A stretch of 64,000 bases of DNA from assembly GCA_937926875.1 (NCBI GenBank), contig CALBAX010000134.1:186001-250000 (forward strand), in the 5' to 3' direction. Both the position numbers and the translations under genes were made by a program. Within the stretch, counting starts at the first letter, position 1, and every line of letters begins with the position of its first letter. The DNA comes from an uncultured Desulfovibrio sp. (GTDB lineage Bacteria; Desulfobacterota; Desulfovibrionia; Desulfovibrionales; Desulfovibrionaceae). The notes beneath the pieces are model-generated. The model worked only from the letters and a program-made list of their open reading frames with translations, did not search any database and was not told the DNA's origin. Of this stretch, positions 34,128 through 44,830 are shown piece after piece.

Positions 34128-34626
34128 TATGTGAAAAACTTCCCTATGTCGGAAAATGTCCCGTTTTTTCACAAAAAAAAGAATAATACCTATTATTTTA
34201 ATTTAAAAAATAGCAAGTAATATAAAAAAATTTTTATTTTTATATTAAAATTTATATCTTACCATATAAAAAAGACATTATTTGTGATTATTTGCCTAAC
34301 TCTCCTTTCCTGAAATGTCTCCAACCATCCTGCTCTCCAGGGCCTTGATTTGCCGGCCTTATGCCGGCCTGCCCGGCAGTAAGCCCCACAGCAAGGACAT
34401 GCTGCCACATGCCGCGAAAGCCAAGCTGCCGGGACATCCTGCCCGAAGGCAACAACAAAATAGCCGTTATTTCTTCATATAATTATATATTTTATAAATT
34501 CCCCCGATGCGGCATGGAAATTGCTGACCACAGGCAAGATCGCGATTTGCGGCATTGCTTTGTGATTTCCCTCACCGGCCTGCCCATGCGGACTGGCGAA
34601 CGTCCCTCTACCTGGAGTTGATCACC
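34128..34626. other. AT-rich divergent intergenic region
   Basis: 500 bp. Positions 34170-34290 are extremely AT-rich and may contain enhancer sites for the APC promoter. No gene supported. The remainder presumably contains the promoter of the plus-strand exporter gene. Confidence 0.5.
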
Positions 34627-35601
34627 ATGAGCATCACAGCGAGCCCCGGGCGGCTCTCCTGCGGGGCCGCCCTGCCGGCCGGCGGCCCCTTGTGCGTCAT
34701 CCTCGGCGCCCTGTGCTTCAGCACCACCGGCACCATGCAGGCCCTGGCGCCGGATGGCAGCCATCCCCTGGGCATCGGGGCCCTGCGCATGCAGATCGGT
34801 GCCCTGGCCCTCTGGGCCTGGTGCGCCTGCCGCCATTCCCTGCCCGCAGGCCTGCGACACTGGCAGATGCGCTGGCTCATCCCCGCCACGCTGGGGCTGC
34901 TGGGCTTCCAGGTCTTTTTCTTCTGGGGCGTCCAGCAGGCGGGGGTCGCTGTAGGCACGGTGACGGCTATCGGGTTCTCTCCCGTCATGGCGGCCATCCT
35001 GGCCCGCATCGTCCTGGGCGAACGGCCTGCCCGTATCTGGTACCCTGCCACGGCCCTGGCCCTGGCGGGCCTCGTGCTGCTCAATCTGGGCAGCAGCCAG
35101 GACACCAGCACGGCCGCCCTGCTCCTGCCCCTGCTGGCAGGGGCCTGCTACGGTGCCTATTTCGTCTTCAGCAAGCCGCTGGGCCAGACCCACGCGCCGG
35201 AACACACCATGCTCCTGCTCTGCGCAGGCAGTGGCATCCTGCTGCTGCCCGTCCACTTCTGCACGCCGCCGCTCTGGCTGCTGCAACCTCTGGGGATGGG
35301 GATGGCCCTGTATCTGGGGGTCGTGACCGCGGCCCTGGCCTTCAGCCTCACGCTGGCCGGGTTGCGCCGTACCCCCACGGCCATGGCCGCTACGCTGGCG
35401 CTGGTGGAACCGCTGGGCGCTGCCTGCTGGGGCATCTTTTTGCTGCATGAGCCCGTCAGCGGGCGGGAGCTGGCCGGCATGGGCCTGCTTTTCGCCGGTG
35501 TGGCCCTGCTGGCCCTGGGCAAAAAAACGGAGGGGACGCCCCGTGCGGAGGATCCTGAGCGTTCCCGCCCCCAGAACGGGAAAAACGCCTCCCAGCACTG
35601 A
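34627..35601 (+). CDS. EamA/DMT-family transporter
   Basis: 324 aa, ten predicted membrane segments in two EamA repeats. It begins LCVILGALCFSTTGTMQALAP in the first repeat; LLLPLLAGACYGAYFVFSK opens the second. Members usually export amino acids or small metabolites. The hydrophilic C-terminal tail (GKKTEGTPRAEDPERSRPQNG) is unusual in length. A GGAG lies 9 nt before the ATG. It is divergent from the APC gene and followed by its own terminator. Substrate unknown. Confidence 0.85.
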   Translation: MSITASPGRLSCGAALPAGGPLCVILGALCFSTTGTMQALAPDGSHPLGIGALRMQIGALALWAWCACRHSLPAGLRHWQMRWLIPATLGLLGFQVFFFWGVQQAGVAVGTVTAIGFSPVMAAILARIVLGERPARIWYPATALALAGLVLLNLGSSQDTSTAALLLPLLAGACYGAYFVFSKPLGQTHAPEHTMLLLCAGSGILLLPVHFCTPPLWLLQPLGMGMALYLGVVTAALAFSLTLAGLRRTPTAMAATLALVEPLGAACWGIFLLHEPVSGRELAGMGLLFAGVALLALGKKTEGTPRAEDPERSRPQNGKNASQH

Positions 35602-35648
35602 GCGCCCAGGCAAGATCCTGGAGCCTGTCGGCTGCAGACGACAGCTCC

Positions 35649-35696
35649 CAAGGGTCCGGGAAGGATGTTCTCCGTGTCCTCCCGGGCCCTTGTTTT
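35649..35696 (+). terminator. Terminator of the EamA transporter gene
   Basis: A long imperfect stem CAAGGGTCCGGGAAGGA / TCCTCCCGGGCCCTTG is followed by TTTT. Confidence 0.8.
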
Positions 35697-35836
35697 GCGG
35701 CTCCCGTACCGGGCGCCCTGCGCCGGGGACACCAACGGGCCGCCCCTTTCGGGACGGCCCGTCTCCTTTGTCTGCGGACCGATACCAACAGGCGCAAAAA
35801 GCCCCTGACGCTCGCGCATCAGGGGCTTATGTTCGA

Positions 35837-35912
35837 TGGTGGGTCGTGCGGGGTTCGAACCTGCGACTCTCTGCTTAAAAGGCAGATACTCTACCTACTG
35901 AGTTAACGACCC
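35837..35912 (-). tRNA. tRNA-Lys (UUU)
   Basis: 76 nt including an encoded CCA. The acceptor stem GGGTCGT pairs with ACGACCC. The anticodon stem-loop is TCTGC-CTTTTAA-GCAGA with anticodon TTT, and the T loop is TTCGAAC. All arms fold. Confidence 0.96.
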
Positions 35913-36069
35913 GTTGAGACGTTTCAGATATACAAATCCCCATATGAAGTCAAGGATTATTTTCCGCAAATCCGTTTTACGGCCGTTCCATGCCGCGATG
36001 GCATGGCCCTGTTCCCTTATGATGCAGGGAGCGCCCCTCCGCCCGGACGCCCGGGAGCCTCCACCGGGG

Positions 36070-37794
<1,725 letters not shown>

Positions 37795-37984
37795 GGCGTT
37801 GTTCCTCCGTAAGATATTGAACGCAGCAGGATACGCCAAGCCGGTACGGGGGTCAACGCTGTCCCCCGGACCTTGCCGGCAAAGACGAACATTTTTTGTG
37901 CCTTTTCCGGATTTTTCCTTGACAGGTGGCCCCTTCCCGAATAATGTACAGCCTCACGCGGGAATGACGATGTCTTCCCTGAGC

Positions 37985-38079
37985 GGAGAGGTGTCCGAGT
38001 CGGCCGAAGGAGCTCGCCTGCTAAGCGAGTATACGGGCTTAAACCTGTATCGAGGGTTCAAATCCCTCCCTCTCCGCCA
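37985..38079 (+). tRNA. tRNA-Ser (GCU), integration target
   Basis: 95 nt including CCA. The acceptor stem GGAGAGG pairs with CCTCTCC. Anticodon GCT is in the loop CTGCTAA. A long variable arm (TATACGGGCTTAAACCTGTATC) is typical of class II tRNA. Its last 62 bp (38018-38079) recur at 44177-44238, marking it as the attachment site of the integrated element. Confidence 0.96.
38018..38079. repeat. attL direct repeat (62 bp) in tRNA-Ser
   Basis: Identical to 44177-44238. The flanks differ on both sides (GCC|CTGC versus CGA|CTGC; CCA|CTAA versus CCA|TGAA). It covers the anticodon loop to the CCA end, the usual crossover region for tyrosine integrases. Confidence 0.9.
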
Positions 38080-38090
38080 CTAAGGCAGCA

Positions 38091-38129
38091 AAGCCGGTAG
38101 GTTACAGCATGTAGCTTACCGGCTTTTTT
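38091..38129 (+). terminator. Terminator after tRNA-Ser (inside the element)
   Basis: AAGCCGGTAGGTTACA pairs, with two mismatched or G-U positions, with TGTAGCTTACCGGCTT and is followed by T residues. It is supplied by the element to end the restored tRNA transcript. Confidence 0.75.
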
Positions 38130-38343
38130 CGTGCCTGAAAAATGGCCTTCCCGGCAAAGGTGTATACCAAGGAGTATACCGGCGTGCCGAAACAGCCGTT
38201 TCCAGGGGGCACGTAAACAGGCTGCCCAGCCTTGCCTATGGTGGCCTTTTTGAATGTGGGAAACGCTTCGGCTAGTGGTACGGTGTGTGAAGCCGACAAA
38301 AAAGGCCGGAGATCGTCTCCCCGGCCTTTCGGTTGTCTGGTTG

Positions 38344-39387
38344 CTAGCTGGCCTTTAAGGGCTGGTTCATTTCTTCAATCACCACCGCCAAGTGATCTAC
38401 CGGGGGGCACAAGCTATGCAAATAGGTGTCCGTGGTAGTGGCGCGCTGGTGGCCCAGCATGTGCTGAATGTCGCACAGCGCCACCTTGTTCGTGCTTACG
38501 AGCATGGAGGCGAAGTAGTGCCGCAGCGCATGAAAACCGAACTCCCTGACGCCAGCTCCACGACACAGCCTTTTCAGCATGCGGCATATGGAGGGCTGAT
38601 TCCGTCTGTACGGCCCATGCGTAGCGGGATTGACGAAAACATACGGGCTGCCCTCTGATAGAGGGTGAAGCCGCGTCAACACGTCACGCAGCGTATGGCC
38701 GACAGGAACCAGACGGGACGTCTTGGAGCCATTCCGGCTTTTGTGCGTCCACAGCCTGATGGAGCCGTCCAAAACGTCTTCCCATTTCAGGTTGAGCACT
38801 TCGCTGAGGCGAGCTCCGGTATAGCTGATGAACGTTAATATATCCCTTTCCTGCTGCGTAGCAGCGGCGAAGACCTTCTCAACGTCATCCTTTGGGGGGA
38901 CGTACTTGACGAACTCCTCTTCCGGGAAGGGCTTGACCGCCTGCCAAGGATTGCCGTTGAGCTCTGATTTGTGCCAGTTCCAAAGGGCCTTGAGCGTACG
39001 TATACGCCTGTTGGCCGTTTTGGCACCGCTACGGGCCATGACGCCGTTGCTAAAGGCACGCGCCATACTCAAGGTAACGTCATCCATAGCGCAGTCCTGC
39101 AGGCGGCAGTCTTTCCTGATGTAGCTGGCGAACTCGCGCAAGTGCTTCTTCTTCTCCCTGAGGGTGTTGGAAGCTATGCGCAGCTCGCAGTCAGCTATGT
39201 ACTGGCTACAGGCCAGCGAATACATCAAACAGGGCTGTCCTGCCATCGCTGGGGCTTGCCTCATCGCCAACTCCCATATCTTTGCTTCTTGGAGCGTCAG
39301 AAAGCGCTTCTTGCGTATTACACCACCTACTTTGACGCTTGCCTCGTACCGACTGCACGTCTTCAACTGTATCCTGTTGATAGCCAT
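38344..39387 (-). CDS. int: Tyrosine-family site-specific integrase
   Basis: 347 aa. An N-terminal SAM-like core-binding region is followed by the catalytic domain with Arg in YTGARLSEVLNLKW, HALRHYFAS (HxxR), the second His in MLGHQRATTT and Tyr in DTYLH. All catalytic residues are present, so it should be active. It lies 264 bp from attL and reads toward the tRNA. The overlapping upstream gene encodes an HTH protein, so int is probably co-transcribed with rep and the excisionase-like gene. Confidence 0.92.
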   Translation of the reverse strand: MAINRIQLKTCSRYEASVKVGGVIRKKRFLTLQEAKIWELAMRQAPAMAGQPCLMYSLACSQYIADCELRIASNTLREKKKHLREFASYIRKDCRLQDCAMDDVTLSMARAFSNGVMARSGAKTANRRIRTLKALWNWHKSELNGNPWQAVKPFPEEEFVKYVPPKDDVEKVFAAATQQERDILTFISYTGARLSEVLNLKWEDVLDGSIRLWTHKSRNGSKTSRLVPVGHTLRDVLTRLHPLSEGSPYVFVNPATHGPYRRNQPSICRMLKRLCRGAGVREFGFHALRHYFASMLVSTNKVALCDIQHMLGHQRATTTDTYLHSLCPPVDHLAVVIEEMNQPLKAS

Positions 39388-39571
39388 AGCGGCTGTACCT
39401 TCCTTGTTTTGTGTAGTTCAAGACTTCCACAGGGTCAAAACGGACGCTTCTGAGGTCTCTACCATGCGTTACAAAGTAGTGGGGGAACTCGCGCCACGTC
39501 TTTCTGAAGGTAGCTGGGGAGATTTGTAAAATTTCTGCTATCTCTCTATATTTTTTTAACTGCTGATCCAT
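39206..39571 (-). CDS. Excisionase-like HTH protein overlapping the integrase gene
   Basis: 121 aa. The first half (MDQQLKKYREIAEILQISPATFRKTWREFPHYF) is a MerR/AlpA-like helix-turn-helix, as in excisionases and element regulators. It starts inside the end of the rep gene (26-nt overlap) and overlaps the integrase start by 182 nt in another frame, so the last 60 residues may be unconstrained. Probable directionality factor or regulator of integration, by position and fold. I am sure of the HTH part, less so of the full length. Confidence 0.55.
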   Translation of the reverse strand: MDQQLKKYREIAEILQISPATFRKTWREFPHYFVTHGRDLRSVRFDPVEVLNYTKQGRYSRYGYQQDTVEDVQSVRGKRQSRWCNTQEALSDAPRSKDMGVGDEASPSDGRTALFDVFAGL

Positions 39572-40376
39572 CACGCACCGCCTCGCAAGCTTCTCTAAGG
39601 GCTTCCAGTAGAATCTCATCCTCAATATAGCATATCGATGCGGTCTTTTTATTCTTAATCTCATCAAGGTATCTTGTATTGAATTTCGTACGTGATAGCT
39701 TGTATTTCAGTTTACGTAAGAAAATTGAGCAGGCCCTTTCACTAACCTTAGCGGTAATTTTGGGCGCAAATTTGATATTCTTTTTCCCGATGCATCCCCA
39801 CATGTGCGATTTGCCAGACCTCTTGATGAATTCTATATCGTAACGCCATTTTTCAGGCTTGGTGATATAGCCAACATGCTTGGCAAATTCACATGGCTTG
39901 ATGCAACAGGCCGTTGTCGTGTCTGGAGCTGTACGTATTTTGGCTGATGCGAGTGACGCATCCCACAGCTCTTCGACGAACTGATGCTCTTCTTGAGAGA
40001 AGTTGAGCCTGCTTTTCTTGAACAGGTTCCCTAGCATGTGAAAGTGGAATCCTACGTTTTCCTTCCACTCGCACTTGTAGATGAACCAGCTTTTTTTGAA
40101 GTGGTACTTCAATTTCTTGGTAAAAGAATTGAAGACCTTCCGGTAGGTGGGGTAATCGAATGGCTGGCGGCCATTATTAGGAATGATAAGCGTGATGAAT
40201 AGCTCTGGCGGGACTGCCAAGGAGCAAAGTGTACGGCGTAAACCGGCAAGACTCTGTTGCCTTGCCTTACCGAGGGTGTATTGGTTGCGATACTGGCCGT
40301 TACGCCGAATAGGAGTGCGCTTTCCTTCTTCCGTCGTGATGCTGCAATACATTCCAGCAATGCTGAAGCATTTCAT
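39546..40376 (-). CDS. HUH-type rolling-circle replication initiator
   Basis: 276 aa. The HUH metal-binding motif is H111-F-H113 (VGFHFHMLGN), and the likely nicking tyrosine is Tyr170 in KHVGYITK. An upstream block (ITLIIPNNGR) fits motif 1 of Rep proteins. It should nick a double-strand origin and drive rolling-circle replication of the excised circle. RBS AAGGA sits before the ATG. A large dyad upstream (40531-40576) is a candidate origin. The C-terminus is Lys-rich. Finding such a Rep in an integrated element implies an episomal phase. Confidence 0.78.
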   Translation of the reverse strand: MKCFSIAGMYCSITTEEGKRTPIRRNGQYRNQYTLGKARQQSLAGLRRTLCSLAVPPELFITLIIPNNGRQPFDYPTYRKVFNSFTKKLKYHFKKSWFIYKCEWKENVGFHFHMLGNLFKKSRLNFSQEEHQFVEELWDASLASAKIRTAPDTTTACCIKPCEFAKHVGYITKPEKWRYDIEFIKRSGKSHMWGCIGKKNIKFAPKITAKVSERACSIFLRKLKYKLSRTKFNTRYLDEIKNKKTASICYIEDEILLEALREACEAVRDGSAVKKI

Positions 40377-40530
40377 AGGTCATCCTTCTTTTCATGGTTT
40401 TATACTCCTAAACAGTAAATATTATTAAAAACTTTCTATTATACCCAGGCATAAGGCCAACTTCACGCCCATTACGGCGGGTTAAGGCAGGAAACGTATT
40501 CCATGTCAGTTCTCCTTTCTTGGTATATTT

Positions 40531-40576
40531 TTTGCTTGCTAGGCACCAGCTTGTGCCAGTAGGGCTAGCGAACAAA
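40531..40576. other. Large imperfect dyad upstream of rep, candidate origin
   Basis: TTTGCTTGCTAG pairs with CTAGCGAACAAA (10 of 12) around a second GGCAC/GTGCC stem. It lies 155-200 bp upstream of the Rep start, a common place for a double-strand origin. Confidence 0.4.
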
Positions 40577-41216
40577 AATCGCCTTACCATACCACAGATT
40601 CCAAGGGATAACTAATATAAATAATGTTATATTTTGCCAATAACACACCGTAAAAATGTACTTTTTATCTTTTTTTGCCTTTTTTTAAAAAATTTTCTCC
40701 TGTATAAACAAGTAGTTAGACGAACTGATTAAGCCATTTTTCCCTAGTCTACCCACCTCCCCACAGGAAACTTCGCTGAAAGCTGCATCCTTGCGCCTCA
40801 ACTTTCCCCCTTGGTCAAACGCGACCTTCAGGAACTTGACACGGGCCTCAGCTCTCCCCTTTCTGCGACCAGCCAAGACGTATCCCGTTTGCGCGGCTTG
40901 AAGACCCGCTTCCTTGACACGTGCCTTTTACTCGTGGAGCTCCCCAGCTACCTTCTTTCTTATAGGGAAGAGAAGAGCTAAAAGACTCAGTCCTTTCCCC
41001 TTCTGATGCATCAAGTTCAGCGTTTAGACGGTTAACAAACGAATTAGCATATAACTCTCCTCAAAGTGGTTCTTTTTCATATAAAAATAATATTGTCGTA
41101 TAGTTATACGTATACTACTACAGACAGCCTCCTTGGCACTTTTGCCGTTTTGCGAAGACAAGCCCTCAATCTTTCCCCTTAACCACGCCTCTTGAGCGTT
41201 CTTTGGGCAGGAAAGA
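40577..41216. other. Non-coding stretch of the element
   Basis: About 640 bp, AT-rich near 40600-40720 and 41040-41120. No reading frame has an RBS and family resemblance. It may contain replication or partition sites. Confidence 0.4.
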
Positions 41217-41255
41217 AGAAAAGGAGGCGTGTAAAACGACACGCCCCCCTTTTTC
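41217..41255. terminator. Bidirectional terminator
   Basis: GGCGTGT and ACACGCC stem with A-rich left and T5 right flanks, directly after the stop of the 205-aa gene. Confidence 0.75.
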
Positions 41256-41260
41256 CTCTA

Positions 41261-41878
41261 CTACTGCTTCAGCGGGTAAACGGCCTTCACGAGCTTGTCA
41301 AACTCCGGTTTCAGCTCGAACAGCTTCTCAAGCACGGCCTTCATGGGAGCCAGCGACATTTTGAGGTCGGGGAACTCCTTTTTGACTTCACCGGGAACCA
41401 GCGTGAACGGCATGAAAATGGATCCTCGCTGGTGCAGCTTGAAGCCAGCCTCCTTGAGCCGGGCGTTCTGCTCGTAGAACTCCTTCATGGCCTTCTTTAC
41501 CTTATATAAGGAAGGCCCGCCGGTCTTGCCGACCATCCTGAACTCGAAGCACATGGAACCGCCGTTCACACCAAGCGCCTGGGACAGCCAATAGCCGTTG
41601 TCTCCTTCGTTCTCCCACAAGCGAAAGCACACGAGGGGATCACCGTTGGCTTTGTACGGCCAGTGGGCGCAGGCAAACCACGTTTCTTCGTGTTCCTCGT
41701 CGTCGCCGGTCACAAGCGCGTACTGGCCGCGCCACGGCGTTCTGTCGCCAACACGCATGGATATGGCCTTATTCATGGCTTGGAAGACTTGCCGCTCAAC
41801 GCTCTCGGTAAGCGATTCGGCTTCAATGTTGTCGGGGTTGTCGAGAAGATACAGACACATTTCTTTCGTGTAAGACAT
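41261..41878 (-). CDS. Hypothetical protein of the element, 205 aa
   Basis: 205 aa soluble, mixed alpha/beta protein with no signal peptide. I do not recognise the family. Aromatic-rich segments stand out (WFACAHWPYKANGDP, CFRLWENEGDNGYWLSQAL), followed by a Lys-rich C-terminal helix region. AGGAG lies about 7 nt before the ATG, and terminators stand on both sides, so it is an independent unit and surely a gene. As element cargo it could be a defence or anti-defence protein, but nothing in the sequence shows that. Confidence 0.7.
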   Translation of the reverse strand: MSYTKEMCLYLLDNPDNIEAESLTESVERQVFQAMNKAISMRVGDRTPWRGQYALVTGDDEEHEETWFACAHWPYKANGDPLVCFRLWENEGDNGYWLSQALGVNGGSMCFEFRMVGKTGGPSLYKVKKAMKEFYEQNARLKEAGFKLHQRGSIFMPFTLVPGEVKKEFPDLKMSLAPMKAVLEKLFELKPEFDKLVKAVYPLKQ

Positions 41879-41897
41879 AAATAACTCCTGTCTTAAA

Positions 41898-41935
41898 TAA
41901 ACGAAAAGCCCCCTGCATGAATGCAGAGGGCTTTA
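41898..41935 (-). terminator. Terminator downstream of the membrane zinc-ribbon gene
   Basis: AGCCCTCTGCAT / ATGCAGGGGGCT is followed by TTTTCG on the minus strand. A second AGCCGAAA/TTTCGGCT hairpin sits beside it. Confidence 0.7.
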
Positions 41936-42096
41936 GCCGAAAGCCATTTTTCGGCTTTATATTATTATATCATATTTTATAAAAAAGGCAATAACATTAT
42001 TTATAAATTAAATTTTTATATAATCAATTACCTAGAATATTTTAGCCTAGTTAGATTACGTTATTCATGTACCTAATATGAATCTCATGTTGTACT

Positions 42097-42882
42097 TTAT
42101 CTAGTAATATCAAGTGACACACTATCCTTAGATGTAGACTCATCTGTAGCAGTATCAGGAGGCAAATCTTTACCACAATATCTGCAAATAATTGCCTCTT
42201 TTTTTATTTCCTCAGCACAGAATGGGCATTTTTTCATACCATTATCAAATTTTTTTTCAGTCTTACCCATACAAAGTAATAGTACTGCGTAGAATTCTTT
42301 TACTTTTCTTTCAAATTCAGATGCCGTTTCAGCCAATGCTATTCTTTCTAGTTTTAGCTCTTCTATACTATGTGTTACATCATCTAAAAATATCGTAATA
42401 GTAGCCTTATCAATTTCGGCTTTCTTTGAAATTTTTTTTGCGGATAAGCCGCCAATGATTGCACCAATACCGCCTAGAGCAAGTCCACCAACTGCAGCCC
42501 CTAACAACTGACTTCCTCTGCTTGTAGAGTTTATATATTCATCATTAAATGCAAGTTCGCATTTTACAATACTAGAAATATCAAAATATGTTAAATCTTT
42601 ATTCTCATCAGAAAATTTAATAATCTTATTTGAAGCATCATCAATAAAATATCTATTATATATAGATTCCTTATCAGATTTTACTAAAACAACTTTATAT
42701 TTTTCATATCCAGGCAAAAGTTCATCTAATTTAGTTTTAATTTCTTTTTGTTTTTCAGAGGCAGACACATAAACAACCATAGCCAAAACAATTAGTGCAC
42801 CTATAATAACTAAAACTGCAGTCCCTCCCCACATGGCATATATACCAAACATTAAGATAATAAACAAAAAGAGATAGCCCAT
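42097..42882 (-). CDS. Membrane protein with glycine zipper and C-terminal zinc ribbon
   Basis: 261 aa. The N-terminus has two closely spaced hydrophobic segments (about residues 2-40). A central alpha/beta region follows that could be PH/GRAM-like ([26 protein letters not shown], shown in part). A glycine zipper [18 protein letters not shown] lies near residue 130. The end holds a paired-cysteine zinc ribbon (CPFCAEEI and CRYCGKDL). Glycine zippers can insert into membranes, as in some toxins and channel formers. GGAGG precedes the ATG. Element cargo; role unknown. The PH idea is weak. Confidence 0.65.
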   Translation of the reverse strand: MGYLFLFIILMFGIYAMWGGTAVLVIIGALIVLAMVVYVSASEKQKEIKTKLDELLPGYEKYKVVLVKSDKESIYNRYFIDDASNKIIKFSDENKDLTYFDISSIVKCELAFNDEYINSTSRGSQLLGAAVGGLALGGIGAIIGGLSAKKISKKAEIDKATITIFLDDVTHSIEELKLERIALAETASEFERKVKEFYAVLLLCMGKTEKKFDNGMKKCPFCAEEIKKEAIICRYCGKDLPPDTATDESTSKDSVSLDITR

Positions 42883-43013
42883 AGAACACCTCCAATAAAA
42901 TTTTATAAAAAAATAACCGTAGTAACAATCTCCGTCAAGTATATTCGCAAAAAGATGTGATATATAGACCTGCAGCAGAGACAACCATGATGAAGGCATC
43001 TACGGGCTGAGCC

Positions 43014-43042
43014 TTGCAATCTTCTGGGAGACTGCTTACAAA
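43014..43042 (+). promoter_or_regulatory. Promoter of the candidate small RNA
   Basis: TTGCAA and TACAAA with 17 nt spacing predict a start near 43049. Confidence 0.45.
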
Positions 43043-43048
43043 AAAGGT

Positions 43049-43172
43049 GCCGGGAGAATGCGCGAACACTCCCCCGGCAGGTACGACGCGCTAGCGTCCC
43101 CTCGGTGTTACGTGGCTATGCTACAGGTTTTAAGCCCTCGCCCGGTGCCAGCCGGACGGGGGCCTTTGTTTT
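43049..43172 (+). ncRNA. Candidate structured small RNA of the element
   Basis: About 124 nt. A 5' hairpin (TGCCGGGAG with CTCCCCCGGCA) and a GC-rich middle are followed by a terminator-like 3' hairpin CCCTCGCCCGG / CCGGACGGGGG plus CCTTTGTTTT. A promoter lies just upstream. There is no good reading frame, and it is far more GC-rich than the flanking genes. It may be an untranslated leader of the 43256 gene instead. Confidence 0.45.
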
Positions 43173-43255
43173 ATCTACAGCCGGGACGAGGCCCGAAACA
43201 TCAGCAGCGCCATAAATGCAGCTTACTTGTATATCACTCAAAAAGGAGTACCGTT

Positions 43256-44050
43256 ATGCTAGAGCTGCAAAATGATGATATTTACGAACTCGTTATAGAT
43301 AATTCTTACTTCATTTTCATTGGTAATGATAGTTTTAACGAAGAGATAGACTATTTTAGGGAACTCAAAGTTCAGCAGCCTTTCAGTATCGTTACAGATT
43401 CCGACAATCAATGCTCAAAGTTTGGTGAAGTGTTACTGTCGGCTGATACGAAGTCAAACAAAGATGCCTTTATTAATGACGCCATAGAAAGAATATCAAA
43501 AGTAGACAATATTTTCATATTCTCTGATATGAGTACTGATGAAGTAGCTAAAGAGACAGCAAATATATGTGAACTATCAAAAGATAAACAGACAATACTC
43601 ATAATCAAGCCAAATGCTATCCTAGACGAAAATATCGCCACAAACATCTCCGAACATGCCAATATCACCATACTTTCACAGGTTAGAGATAAATCTTTCA
43701 ACATCTTCAAGGTAACTTACTTAGCCATCAGCCATATTCTGAACAGCCTTCGCGATACCGAAGAAGAGCATATTTTCGGAATCCTCAGCTATGGTAGCGC
43801 AAAAGGCTATCTCAGCGGTATAAAGTCATGCGTTCAAGCTATCGAAGGACTGGAATCAAGCTACCGCGAAAAACTACAAGATCTCAGTCTTATGCTTTCC
43901 GTTGGCGATGATGTATCATTTACAGAGGTAGAGAACGCTTTCAAGTTCCCGGCAAGTATGCTTGAATGTAATGGTAGTATAATAATCGACGCTGAAAAGA
44001 ACCCGCAAAGTGCTAGCCTGGATGTGTTGGCGCTTGCTTTTGTGGGCTGA
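43256..44050 (+). CDS. Element protein with possible divergent FtsZ/tubulin-like fold
   Basis: 264 aa, soluble. The segment VDNIFIFSDMSTDEVAKETANICELSKDKQ lines up by pattern with the beta-strand/T4-loop/helix of FtsZ. GILSYGSAKGYLSGIKSCVQAIEGL followed by a VGDDVSFTEVENAF block recalls the FtsZ C-terminal domain (MGIGEASGENRA, TGGxDLTLxEV). The GGGTGTG nucleotide signature is missing, so GTP binding in the usual way is unlikely. AAGGAG lies 5 nt before the ATG; the longer open frame upstream crosses the RNA hairpins. The fold assignment is by eye and weak; the gene itself is solid. Confidence 0.6.
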   Translation: MLELQNDDIYELVIDNSYFIFIGNDSFNEEIDYFRELKVQQPFSIVTDSDNQCSKFGEVLLSADTKSNKDAFINDAIERISKVDNIFIFSDMSTDEVAKETANICELSKDKQTILIIKPNAILDENIATNISEHANITILSQVRDKSFNIFKVTYLAISHILNSLRDTEEEHIFGILSYGSAKGYLSGIKSCVQAIEGLESSYREKLQDLSLMLSVGDDVSFTEVENAFKFPASMLECNGSIIIDAEKNPQSASLDVLALAFVG

Positions 44051-44176
44051 TTGTCTGACGTATTTTTCAAGTTTTATGGTACGTATGGCGTAGCGCAGCG
44101 CCATAACGCGCAGAACGTGTTGAAATTGAAAAATAAACACCATATATTCTAGATAGTTAAAAACAAAATCAATCGA

Positions 44177-44240
<64 letters not shown>

Positions 44241-44253
44241 AAAAACGCACAAA

Positions 44254-44286
44254 GCGGTCCATTCTGAGGAATGGGCCGCTTTTTTA
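44254..44286 (+). terminator. Original terminator of the tRNA-Ser gene
   Basis: AAGCGGTCCATTC / GAATGGGCCGCTT with a short loop is followed by T6. It stands 15 bp after attR. Confidence 0.75.
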
Positions 44287-44299
44287 TCCAGGTATCTTC

Positions 44300-44830
44300 C
44301 TCTCGAAAATCCCTATCTCTTATCGTCCACCCCCGTACAATTTCTTCGCTTTTTCCTGTCCCCCTCGTAAAAATAAGACTGTGCGATACCCGTGAAGATG
44401 ACGTCGCGATCGTCCATAGCAACGGTGAGGTTGGGCTCCAGAAAGGATGCGCACCCCAAAGTCATCGGTCGGGCTGTGTTCCTTGGCCTGGAGGTAGGCG
44501 GTCTTGCCCACCTTGCGCCAGTCCATCACCTTGCGCAGACGCTTTTTCAGCAGCATGTCCAGCCAGGTGCGCACGGCCCATCCCTTCCGGCAAGGGACAG
44601 GCTACGTCCATCTCCGCATATTTGGCGATGATGGCCGCAAAGCCCGTCTCCGGCATCTTTTCGATGACGGCCAGGGTCTCGAGATACAGACAGTTGGCGA
44701 AACGGAAATTCCCCTTGGAGATGTTCACTTCCCGTATCTGACCGTCAAAATCGTACAGACCGCCAAACAGACAGGCATGGATCTGTTGCAGGCCCGAGTC
44801 ATGCCGATTTCATGTCATCTATGGCGCCAC
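44300..44830 (-). pseudogene. Decayed Fic-family adenylyltransferase gene
   Basis: Pieces of a Fic domain occur in successive minus-strand frames: [29 protein letters not shown], then [21 protein letters not shown], then [28 protein letters not shown] (each listed in part), then VAMDDRDVIFTGIAQSYFYEG. The catalytic HPFxxGNGR motif survives only as CPLPEGMGR. At least two frameshifts separate the fragments. Intact homologues AMPylate target proteins. It lies just outside attR, a common resting place for decaying accessory genes. Confidence 0.7.

Noticed and set aside
40408..40590. 60-aa frame upstream of rep
   Set aside because: No RBS at its start, and it overlaps the large dyad. Very short frames with better RBS in the same place are not conserved-looking, so I did not call a gene.
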